Shown: one piece after another, positions 55,671 to 61,984 of the stretch
Numbering within the stretch: position 1 is the first letter of the stretch
Layout of the letters: each line of letters starts with the position of its first letter
Source of the DNA: Cesiribacter sp. SM1
GTDB taxonomy: Bacteria > Bacteroidota > Bacteroidia > Cytophagales > Cyclobacteriaceae
Assembly: GCF_020178975.1 (NCBI RefSeq)
Contig: NZ_JAHXBU010000094.1
Location: forward strand, 62,001 to 126,000
DNA: 64,000 nucleotides
Reading direction: 5' to 3'
Program-made: the position numbers and the translations under genes
Notes under the pieces: model-generated
Told to the model about the DNA's origin: nothing
The model's input: only the letters and a program-made list of their open reading frames with translations
Database searches by the model: none

Positions 55671-55723
55671 GGCGCTAATTGGTTATTGGTTGGAAGCGGG
55701 CCTCCCGGCAACAAGGCCGGTGA

Positions 55724-55737
55724 GGAAATTAATTTCC
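55724..55737. repeat. AATTAATT-type palindrome with adjacent hairpin
   Basis: GGAAATTAATTTCC is a perfect 14 bp palindrome, related to the one at 52810. Just before it, CCGGC-AACAAG-GCCGG (55705-55720) can form another hairpin, so the stretch between the OB-fold gene and PspA is packed with potential structures. Confidence 0.5.
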
Positions 55738-55782
55738 CCTTATGTATTTAAGGCAAAGTGCCTATGTAAGCTATATTTTTAC

Positions 55783-55809
55783 TTAGCCCCGGAATTTAAT
55801 CCGGGGTAC
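55783..55809 (-). repeat. REP-like palindrome, copy 3
   Basis: On the minus strand it begins GTACCCCGGATTAAATTCCG and differs from copy 1 at 2562 in three of 27 positions, though it is more than 53 kb away. It is part of an inverted pair with copy 4. Confidence 0.75.
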
Positions 55810-55832
55810 TTACAGCATAGAATATTACCCTC

Positions 55833-55859
55833 GGACCCCGGACAGAAATCAGGGGCTAA
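55833..55859 (+). repeat. REP-like palindrome, copy 4 (degenerate)
   Basis: It begins GGACCCCGGACAGAAATCAG and ends GGGGCTAA. It matches copy 1 with about five differences, and its stem is weakened. It faces away from copy 3, 23 bp apart. Confidence 0.6.
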
Positions 55860-55899
55860 CTAAGGGAGATAATCGCTCCGGACTCCGGAAGCCAGCCTG

Positions 55900-56631
55900 C
55901 TAGGCATTACCTTCGCCAGCAGGTTTATTAATTCCAAGCCTGTTCTTCAGGGCTTCCAGCTCGCCGGCGGTTCTGGCTGATCTTGGGCCGTCGTTCAGGG
56001 CTTTTTCAATCTCATCGTCGATGCTGCGGCTTTCGTTCGCAATCTGGCCATAGCTTTCTGCAAGCGCTTCTTCCTGAGCTACTTTATCACGCATGCGCTC
56101 CAGCATAGAAACAGTGCTGCTGCTATCGATCTGGGCAAGCTGTTTGTTAAGGCTTTTGGTGGCAGAGCTCACTTTTACACGAGCTTTAAGGGTTTTCAAT
56201 TCGTTTTCCCATTTGGCGATGTTGGCCCTGATGGTGCGAATATTGCCCTCCAGCTGCTGAACACTGCCATCGAAGCGCTCTACATCACGCCTGCTGCCTT
56301 CGCTAAGCTTTACGTTTTCCTCCTTGCGCAGCAGGGCTTCGCCCGCTAAACGATCCGCTTCGGCGCTGTCCATTTCACCAGCCTGTGCTTTTTTCAGGAG
56401 CTGAATGGCCTTATGCTCATAGTTCTGTGCCTTTTGTTGATACTCCTCGCTTTCGCTGCGGGAGCGAATGGCCATAGCCTTTACTTCGGCAAGCGCCTGC
56501 AGGCTTTTATCAAGGTCTTCCTTCATGTCGCGGATGCCCTGCTCGGTTAAGCGGATAGGGTTCTCCAGCTGATCGATGGCAGAATGTGTTTCGGCCTGAC
56601 CAATCTTAAAAAGTCTTCTGAAGATGTTCAT
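55900..56631 (-). CDS. pspA: PspA/IM30 family protein
   Basis: A 243-residue coiled-coil membrane-repair protein. The start MNIFRRLFKIGQAETHSAID gives the amphipathic helix; LENPIRLTEQGIRDMKEDL matches the conserved first hairpin region, and KVSSATKSLNKQLAQIDSSS the later conserved stretch. PspA forms ESCRT-III-like rods that stabilise damaged inner membranes. In this set it stands between the OB-fold/flotillin genes and the YbjN-like gene. In enterics PspA paralogues (YjfJ) are paired with YjfI, to which the neighbour may be related. A divergent XRE regulator controls the set by inference. Confidence 0.92.
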   Translation of the reverse strand: MNIFRRLFKIGQAETHSAIDQLENPIRLTEQGIRDMKEDLDKSLQALAEVKAMAIRSRSESEEYQQKAQNYEHKAIQLLKKAQAGEMDSAEADRLAGEALLRKEENVKLSEGSRRDVERFDGSVQQLEGNIRTIRANIAKWENELKTLKARVKVSSATKSLNKQLAQIDSSSTVSMLERMRDKVAQEEALAESYGQIANESRSIDDEIEKALNDGPRSARTAGELEALKNRLGINKPAGEGNA

Positions 56632-56768
56632 GATATTAGTATTTAGTTGTTGTTTCTATGTTGAATCAAGAGATAACAGTCAGGGCCGGTCCGCCGCCTG
56701 GGCCGGGATTTCAAGTTAAGGCCTGAATGATCAGTCCTGACTTTTGATTCCTGGTTCCTGACGCTGTC

Positions 56769-57164
56769 TTACTGCCTCGCAAAGCGAATAAGCTCTTCGG
56801 AATATTCGGTTAGCAGCAGGCTTAGCGCATTAAAGGTACCCTCTACCTCGTTGAGGTCAAGGTTTTCGAGCTGCAGGGTATTACGGTATAAAACCTTGCG
56901 GCCGGTTTCGTCCAGCACAAAGGCACCGGCAATCATATCCCTGTTCTTTTTCAGCAGGCTTCTGTAAACCTCCAGGCTTTCCTCCCGAACCTCGAAAATG
57001 AACTGCTCAATGATGAGGATGGGTTCAGCACAGCCAATGACAAGGTTATGGATTCCGCGCTCTTCGTGGCTTACCACAAAAAGTCCTTCGGATTCATTTG
57101 CCAGCCTGATCTCGCATCCCATCTCCAGCAAATAGTTTTTCACTTTGTCGAAATAGCAGTTCAT
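56769..57164 (-). CDS. YbjN/YjfI (DUF2170)-like protein
   Basis: A 131-residue soluble protein with an alpha/beta arrangement as in the CesT/YbjN-like fold: helix-strand start NCYFDKVKNYLLEMGCEI, strands LFVVSHEERG and ILIIEQFIFEV, helix EVYRSLLKKNRDMIAG, strand GRKVLYRNTLQLENL and a final helix. The parallel to YjfI, the usual partner of PspA-type YjfJ, is inferred from fold order, length and position, not from a clear motif. It is the first gene of the seven-gene minus-strand set, 137 bp before pspA, and faces the XRE gene. Confidence 0.65.
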   Translation of the reverse strand: MNCYFDKVKNYLLEMGCEIRLANESEGLFVVSHEERGIHNLVIGCAEPILIIEQFIFEVREESLEVYRSLLKKNRDMIAGAFVLDETGRKVLYRNTLQLENLDLNEVEGTFNALSLLLTEYSEELIRFARQ

Positions 57165-57198
57165 TTGGTTAAAATTTTTAGATTTACTTCATGTTGCT

Positions 57199-57206
57199 CA
57201 AAAATA
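57199..57206 (-). promoter_or_regulatory. candidate -7 box of the PspA-flotillin gene set
   Basis: On the minus strand it reads TATTTTTG, a full match to TAnnTTTG, 35 bp upstream of the YbjN-like gene start. No TTG stands at the normal -33 distance. The inverted repeat at 57232-57254 covers the -33 region. Confidence 0.45.
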
Positions 57207-57231
57207 AAGAATCGCGGAATTCATTAATATA

Positions 57232-57254
57232 ATTGTTACACCATTTATAACAAT
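57232..57254. promoter_or_regulatory. inverted repeat in the divergent XRE/PspA-set promoter region
   Basis: A perfect 7 bp inverted repeat ATTGTTA-N9-TAACAAT in the 191 bp between the divergent starts. It lies about 25-50 bp upstream of a -7 box for the PspA set and about 100 bp before the XRE start. This is the kind of site a dimeric XRE regulator would use to control both sides. Only one copy is visible. Confidence 0.55.
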
Positions 57255-57355
57255 AATTTTACGCCTGGCTGATATCTGTTTTGTTGTTGATTTAAATATA
57301 CGGAAGATTTAGCTAAAAGTAATAGAGTTGCTAAAAAAAAGAGCAAATATTTTTT

Positions 57356-58198
57356 ATGTCATACATCGGCAAGAACATTAAGCGCATCCGGGCGGTCAAA
57401 AAACTATCCCAGGCAGCATTTGCAGAGCTCTTCGACCTGGCCCGCCCAAGTGTAGGTGCGTATGAAGAAGGGCGTTCAGAGCCTAAGATCGATACTATTA
57501 TTGCTATTGCTCAGCATTTTGGCCTGTCGGCAGACGCCCTGTTACGCAAAGAGCTTACAGTAAATGAACTGTACAGCCTGGACATCCTGAAAGGGGAGTT
57601 CGACCCCACCCAGCTACCCCCTGCCTTGGGTAAAAGCTCAAAAAATGAGCAAGTTCAGACCACCCCCTTAAACAGGAGCAACAGTACTGCAGGAGCGGGC
57701 CTGGCTTTTGTGAGCAAGGCCATGCGGCTGGAGTATATTGTAAACCTGAACAACAGGGACTTTCACAACCGGCTACCAAAAGTAGCATTACCGGAAGCCC
57801 TGCAAGACAAGACCAGGGCTTTTGAACATAGCGGCGGAGAGATGCTCACCGATGGCGGTGGCCTCAAAGATGGCGATATTCTTACCGCTATACCTGCGCC
57901 AAAAGAAAAGCCCGGCCGCCTGCACGAGGGCTGTATTTATGTAGTGGTTACCGCAAAGGAACTGCTGATACGCCGCCTTAGGAAAGCAGCAGAAAAAGAA
58001 CTGGTACTGGATGCCGACAACCCTACAACAGGGCCAGTAACTGTGAACCAGGAAGAACTACTGGAACTCTGGGAAGTGAAAGGCTGCTGGAGCACCCAGC
58101 TGCAACAACCCGGCCTGCTGGAGCACAAATTACTGGCACTGGAAGACCAGTTACGCCTGCTGAAGGATCGTGTGGGCAACCTGGAAAGCAGGCAATAA
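57356..58198 (+). CDS. XRE family regulator with S24-like C-terminal domain
   Basis: A 280-residue regulator. The N-terminal helix-turn-helix (about 5-62) reads KNIKRIRAVKKLSQAAFAELFDLARPSVGAYEEGRSEP. A linker of about 60 residues leads to a LexA/CI-like domain (about 130-240) with LEYIVNLNNRDF and KDGDILTAIPAP. Where self-cleaving S24 proteins have Ser-Met, this protein has HSGGEM, so it is probably non-cleaving and may sense a ligand or partner. A short C-terminal coiled coil follows (LLALEDQLRLLKDRVGNLES). Divergent from the PspA-flotillin set, it is its likely regulator, by position. Confidence 0.85.
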   Translation: MSYIGKNIKRIRAVKKLSQAAFAELFDLARPSVGAYEEGRSEPKIDTIIAIAQHFGLSADALLRKELTVNELYSLDILKGEFDPTQLPPALGKSSKNEQVQTTPLNRSNSTAGAGLAFVSKAMRLEYIVNLNNRDFHNRLPKVALPEALQDKTRAFEHSGGEMLTDGGGLKDGDILTAIPAPKEKPGRLHEGCIYVVVTAKELLIRRLRKAAEKELVLDADNPTTGPVTVNQEELLELWEVKGCWSTQLQQPGLLEHKLLALEDQLRLLKDRVGNLESRQ

Positions 58199-58276
58199 GC
58201 ATTGGCCGCAGGCAAGCAGAAGTTACTAATACTAACGCGAGTTAAGGATTAGCATCAGGGTCAAATGCTCCTTAAT

Positions 58277-58372
58277 CGTCATCCCCGCGCAGGCGGGGAT
58301 CTGTCAGCTAGAAACAGAAATGGTGCTTTCACCTGCAAAAGCAAACAGAGCTCCCTCTACAGGGGAATGACG
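58277..58372. repeat. MITE-like palindromic element
   Basis: A 96 bp element with imperfect terminal inverted repeats: CGTCATCCCCGC at the left and CGTCATTCCCC (read on the minus strand) at the right. The left end holds an inner hairpin CCCCGC-GCAG-GCGGGG. This layout is common for small non-coding repeats mobilised in trans. Only one copy is in the window. The rest of 58199-58522 holds no gene, apart from the terminator at 58461-58488. Confidence 0.6.
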
Positions 58373-58460
58373 GCTTGTTTTGACCGTAGAAGATGATAAC
58401 AAACTGGTTATCTATAGCTTTAACCCATAGCGCACATTATCCACAACCAGTAGAAATACA

Positions 58461-58488
58461 AAAAGCCAGTCTGCAGCGACTGGCTTTT
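58461..58488 (-). terminator. intrinsic terminator after EF-hand lipoprotein 1
   Basis: A perfect 10 bp stem AAAAGCCAGT/ACTGGCTTTT with an 8 nt loop, giving a T-run on the minus strand. It lies 34 bp past the stop of the gene at 58523. Confidence 0.8.
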
Positions 58489-58522
58489 TAGTTTTGGTAC
58501 GGGCAGGATACTTTAGAAAGGC

Positions 58523-58957
58523 TTAGAGGCTGTTGCCTGTGCGGTTAAAGCCTCCCCACCAGGTATTGTATTCGGCTTCATTCAAATTACCATCCCGGTC
58601 GGCATCATATACATCAAAGGACCTGTCCCTGAATTCTGTATCACTCAGCCTGCCGTCTCCATCAACATCCCAATCGGTGTAGGCACCAACCTGGTCTGCA
58701 CCCACATCCTGCATGTAAGTGTTACGCCCGGCATTCCACTCACTCTCATCTATATAATTATCGCGATTGGCATCCCAGCGGCCATAATAACCAGCCTCAT
58801 TCCAGGCTGTACCATACTCATTACTGTCTATCATGGCATTGGCATCTGCATCCCAGCGACCATAACCTTCTTCTTCAGAAACTTTACAAGCCGAGAGATT
58901 TACCAGCATCAGGGCAAAAACCACGAAGCACAAAAGGGAGTATTTCTTTGTTGTCAT
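58523..58957 (-). CDS. EF-hand-repeat lipoprotein, copy 1
   Basis: A 144-residue predicted lipoprotein. The signal sequence ends in the lipobox LSAC, with Cys at about 24. Four EF-hand-like loops follow, each opened by an aromatic residue before the Asp: GRWDADANAMIDSNEY, GRWDANRDNYIDESEW, TDWDVDGDGRLSDTEF and DVYDADRDGNLNEAEY. They are spaced by about 30 residues, so the mature protein is little more than a calcium-binding array. The second copy, at 59195, has the same plan. Function unknown; membrane-attached calcium binding or signalling are possible. Confidence 0.85.
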   Translation of the reverse strand: MTTKKYSLLCFVVFALMLVNLSACKVSEEEGYGRWDADANAMIDSNEYGTAWNEAGYYGRWDANRDNYIDESEWNAGRNTYMQDVGADQVGAYTDWDVDGDGRLSDTEFRDRSFDVYDADRDGNLNEAEYNTWWGGFNRTGNSL

Positions 58958-59090
58958 AACTTGATATATTTAAAAAATAGTATAAAATGTAACCTGTCCG
59001 GGCAAGCTATGTTTATCTGCAGCAAGGGGAACAGGCATATATTTCCACAATTGTGGCATTCAGCAGCAGCCAGGAACACAGCATGACCAA

Positions 59091-59118
59091 AAAAAGCCAG
59101 CCCACTTACAGGACTGGC
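59091..59118 (-). terminator. probable intrinsic terminator after EF-hand lipoprotein 2
   Basis: Imperfect stem GCCAGTCC with partner GGGCTGGC, followed on the minus strand by seven T. It lies about 75 bp past the stop of the gene at 59195. Confidence 0.6.
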
Positions 59119-59194
59119 CATCAAAAAGCATTAAATAAAATGATCTCCATGAATGCATTCACCGCCAAAGAACACCTCCAGTTCCGGCACAAGC

Positions 59195-59599
59195 CTACTG
59201 GTTTTCGCTGTACCAGGCATTGTATTCCTCTTCATTGATCATACGGTCGCCATCCCTGTCGTAATAGCCGTAGATACCCTGCCTGAACTCATCTTCACTA
59301 AGCCTGTCATCAGCGTCGGCATCCCATTCGCTATAGTCACCAGTGTAGCTTGGCATATTTCTACCCCTGCCTTCTGTCCACTCTGTTGCATCTACAAAGC
59401 CATCACTGTTGGCATCCCAGCGGTCATAATATCCAGATTCTCCCCAGGCATTGCCAAACTCCCGGTCATCGAGCGACACACTGTTGTCTTCATCCCAGGT
59501 ACCATAGTGAGCACCATCCTCTGTTGACCTGGTACAGGAAGCGAAGCCCAGTAGCAACACTACCAGCATTGTTAACAAATAAGATGTATTTCTTTTCAT
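59195..59599 (-). CDS. EF-hand-repeat lipoprotein, copy 2
   Basis: A 134-residue paralogue of the gene at 58523, with lipobox FASC (Cys at about 22) and four EF-hand-like loops: GTWDEDNSVSLDDREF, DRWDANSDGFVDATEW, SEWDADADDRLSEDEF and GYYDRDGDRMINEEEY. The first loop lacks several usual calcium ligands, so it may not bind. Tandem duplication is clear from equal order and spacing of the loops. Each copy has its own terminator and 237 bp lies between them, so they are separate transcripts. Confidence 0.85.
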   Translation of the reverse strand: MKRNTSYLLTMLVVLLLGFASCTRSTEDGAHYGTWDEDNSVSLDDREFGNAWGESGYYDRWDANSDGFVDATEWTEGRGRNMPSYTGDYSEWDADADDRLSEDEFRQGIYGYYDRDGDRMINEEEYNAWYSENQ

Positions 59600-59742
59600 A
59601 GTTGATATTGATTTGGTTTACCACTCTGTTTCAAGAGTAACCGCCATCATTATAATATGTTTGGCGGCCGCAAAGGCACTGCCACAGCCATTAAGCCAGG
59701 TAGCAGCGACAACCAATTAGCCAGCCATGAGGTTAAAAGGGC

Positions 59743-60243
59743 ATGAAACAGCTGCTAACCATTTGCATGATCCTGGGCGTGCTTTATTCCTGCGAAAGCG
59801 GAACCACCTCTGCCGGGAGAGATGCCGCCGATACCATGGCTCCCCGCGAAGCCACCGACCCCGTACCCGAGCCTCCCACACTACCTGACAGCAGCAGCGA
59901 AGAGAACGGAATGAGCAGCAGCTCTGCAAAGGGAGAAAATGAAATATATTATCGTATTACCGGAACGGAGCCCTTCTGGAGCCTGAACATTGGCAGCGCC
60001 TACATTACCTACCGATCTATGGAAGGAGATTCGCTTAGCTTTCCCTACAACAGCCCCAAAAGTGCTGCCGGCCGTACCGAAGAGTGGGCGCAGCTTTACC
60101 AGCTTGGAGACCAGGGCTGGGCACTGCTGCGCAGGGGAAACACCCCCTGCTCCGATGGCATGAGCGACCGTGACTATGCCTACACCGCAACAGTTTGGCT
60201 AAGGGGGCAGCTACTGGATGGCTGCGGAGAGAAAAAGGAGTAA
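59743..60243 (+). CDS. lipoprotein with GTEPFW domain (COG3650-like)
   Basis: A 166-residue predicted lipoprotein. The start MKQLLTICMILGVLYSC contains the lipobox LYSC with Cys at 17. A Ser/Pro/Glu-rich linker of about 60 residues leads to a domain with ITGTEPFWSLNIG and a C-terminal RDYAYTATVWLRGQLLDGCG. The phrase GTEPFW and the closing LxGCG are typical of COG3650-like envelope proteins, sometimes beside META/HslJ-type domains. Function unknown. It is divergent from the EF-hand lipoprotein 2 gene and convergent with the universal stress protein gene. Confidence 0.75.
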   Translation: MKQLLTICMILGVLYSCESGTTSAGRDAADTMAPREATDPVPEPPTLPDSSSEENGMSSSSAKGENEIYYRITGTEPFWSLNIGSAYITYRSMEGDSLSFPYNSPKSAAGRTEEWAQLYQLGDQGWALLRRGNTPCSDGMSDRDYAYTATVWLRGQLLDGCGEKKE

Positions 60244-60268
60244 GGCGCAAGACTACTGCAACAACCGG

Positions 60269-61201
60269 CTATAAGCGGAACAGCGCCTGCAGAAACCCAA
60301 TGTTCTCGTTTTTGTCTTTTACAATCAGCAGCGGAATACTCCTGTTATGTTCTGCAAAGCGCTCGGCCACACTACCCATAAGTGCGGCAGCGGCAGCACT
60401 TTTACCTTTCGATCCCATCACCACCAGATCTGCCTGCTCCCGAACAGCCTGGTCAAAAATCTCCTTCACCGGGTCATGGTTATTATCAAGCGTAAACACA
60501 CAAGGCAAATCCTGATAGTGTTCGGGCAGCTTTTTCAGGAACTTCTGGTAATCGCTCCGGGCATGCTGACACATAATATCTGCAAACTCCTTCTCGCTTT
60601 TGCCGGTAGTATGCCAGCCACTGGGCAAACTGTATACATGCTGACACTTAACCTCCAGCGGAATCTGCGAATTTTCCTGTACCCTGAGCGCCTGCTTAAG
60701 GGCCCGCAGGGAGTGCTCTGAAAAATCAACCGCCACCAGGATCTTGTCCATCTTTTTAGGCAGCAGCTCAGGCACCAGGAGTACAGATCGATTTGCCGCC
60801 TTTACAACTTTCATGGGAACGGCACCACTTCCTTTCAGGCCTGCCTTATGCCCCAACACCAGCAGGTCTACATCTTTTTGCTGGGCCAGCTTCAGGAGTT
60901 TGTCGGTGGGGTTTCCTTCATGCACCTCCAGCACCGTTTCGCAATCCTTCACCTTTTCAAACAAAGCATCAACCTGTTGCCCTATATTATGCAGTATTTT
61001 TTCATCTACCGGCGCCATCAGCTCACCCCATTTCTCCTGCAATTCTTTGGGCATGTCGAGGCTGGTAGAAATATGCGTAAAATAAACCCGCTCGCTCTTC
61101 ATCATTTTAGCCGTGTAGCAGGCAAAGCGAATTAACACCTCATCCATTTCAGAAAGATCGAGGCTTACCAGAATTTTATTGATCTTAAATTTGTCTTCCA
61201 T
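60269..61201 (-). CDS. universal stress protein, two UspA domains
   Basis: A 310-residue tandem UspA protein. Domain 1 (about 7-150) ends LLVLGHKAGLKGSGAVPMKVVKAANRSVLLV; domain 2 (about 155-295) starts KILVAVDFSEHSLRAL and ends with the ATP-binding loop VVMGSKGKSAAAAALMGSVAERFAEH, then IPLLIV. The second domain has the G-x2-G-x9-G-S/T type loop, so it probably binds ATP. Such proteins help survival under starvation and stress. It stands alone, and convergent with the COG3650-like gene. Confidence 0.9.
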   Translation of the reverse strand: MEDKFKINKILVSLDLSEMDEVLIRFACYTAKMMKSERVYFTHISTSLDMPKELQEKWGELMAPVDEKILHNIGQQVDALFEKVKDCETVLEVHEGNPTDKLLKLAQQKDVDLLVLGHKAGLKGSGAVPMKVVKAANRSVLLVPELLPKKMDKILVAVDFSEHSLRALKQALRVQENSQIPLEVKCQHVYSLPSGWHTTGKSEKEFADIMCQHARSDYQKFLKKLPEHYQDLPCVFTLDNNHDPVKEIFDQAVREQADLVVMGSKGKSAAAAALMGSVAERFAEHNRSIPLLIVKDKNENIGFLQALFRL

Positions 61202-61312
61202 AGGAGGCTGTTAAAAATTAGGCACAGGCTGGTTTGGGCTTAAATGTACTGCCAAGATTTAAGTTTTTCAACATCTGCCACTTCCTGTAGGCCTCTATTA
61301 CAAAAACAATTG

Positions 61313-61320
61313 TACCTTTG
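61313..61320 (+). promoter_or_regulatory. candidate -7 box of the DUF6787-like gene
   Basis: TACCTTTG, a full match to TAnnTTTG, about 24 bp before the TTG start at 61344, consistent with a short leader. No clear -33 element. Confidence 0.45.
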
Positions 61321-61343
61321 TAAACAGATCAGTAAGAGAAGGT

Positions 61344-61697
61344 TTGAAAACACTGGAAAAACCCGAGACCACACAGGCACTTACTGCCAAGAGTGGCATT
61401 TTATATAAACTGAAGGATAAGTGGGGCTTACAAAGCCTTGTGCAGGTAGTTGCTGTACTGGCTGTTTTTACCCTTACAGGCTCTACCGTTGTGTATATCC
61501 GCAAATTTTTGTTTGCAGGACTGGGCTTTGACGACACCACCCCCTTTTGGCTAAAGACTGTTGCTTACCTCCTGTTTGTAATGCCTTTTTACCAGATTAT
61601 GTTGCTTGCCTATGGCTTTTTGCTGGGGCAGTTCTCATTCTTCTGGGAAAAGGAAAAGAAACTGGCAAGGCGCATCGGTAAGCTTTTCAGCCGCTAG
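61344..61697 (+). CDS. small membrane protein, DUF6787-like
   Basis: A 117-residue membrane protein. No in-frame ATG precedes the conserved part, so a TTG at 61344 is the most likely start (KTLEKPETTQ). After a basic stretch with KLKDKWGLQSLVQ come two main helices (about 34-56 and 75-100) and a charged C-terminus FFWEKEKKLARRIGKLF. The pattern W-G-L/V at the start of helix 1 and FWEKEK at the end is typical for a conserved Bacteroidota family of unknown function. A GC-rich perfect inverted repeat follows the stop. Confidence 0.7.
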   Translation: MKTLEKPETTQALTAKSGILYKLKDKWGLQSLVQVVAVLAVFTLTGSTVVYIRKFLFAGLGFDDTTPFWLKTVAYLLFVMPFYQIMLLAYGFLLGQFSFFWEKEKKLARRIGKLFSR

Positions 61698-61719
61698 GCT
61701 CCCGGTAAATTATACCACA

Positions 61720-61762
61720 GGGCCAGCCTGCAGGCTGCTGATTAGCCTCTGCAGGCTGGCCC
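61720..61762. repeat. GC-rich 14 bp perfect inverted repeat
   Basis: GGGCCAGCCTGCAG at 61720-61733 and its exact reverse complement at 61749-61762 with a 15 nt loop. It can form a very stable hairpin but lacks a T-run, so it is not a simple intrinsic terminator; a REP-like or mRNA-stabilising role is possible. The rest of 61698-61984 shows no gene. Confidence 0.6.
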
Positions 61763-61984
61763 GGCCAAATGCCGGCATTTTATCTCTGGCACAACTTATA
61801 AACCCAAAGGCTGCACAGCCACTACCTCCACCCGGGTACAACGCCCAGGGCTATTGTTGTTTACCGCCGCGTAGTTAAAGCACAAACGCCCGCATGGACT
61901 AAACCTCCATCCCGCAACTCCCAGGCAACACCCTCTCCCGGCGGGAGCGCAACCTAATTTGTTTTTAGCTGTTATTGGTAACGT

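Noticed and set aside
59153-59527. 124-codon plus-strand frame opposite EF-hand lipoprotein 2
   Set aside because: It is the mirror of the repeat-rich coding region on the minus strand, where signal peptide, lipobox and EF-hand loops give strong support.
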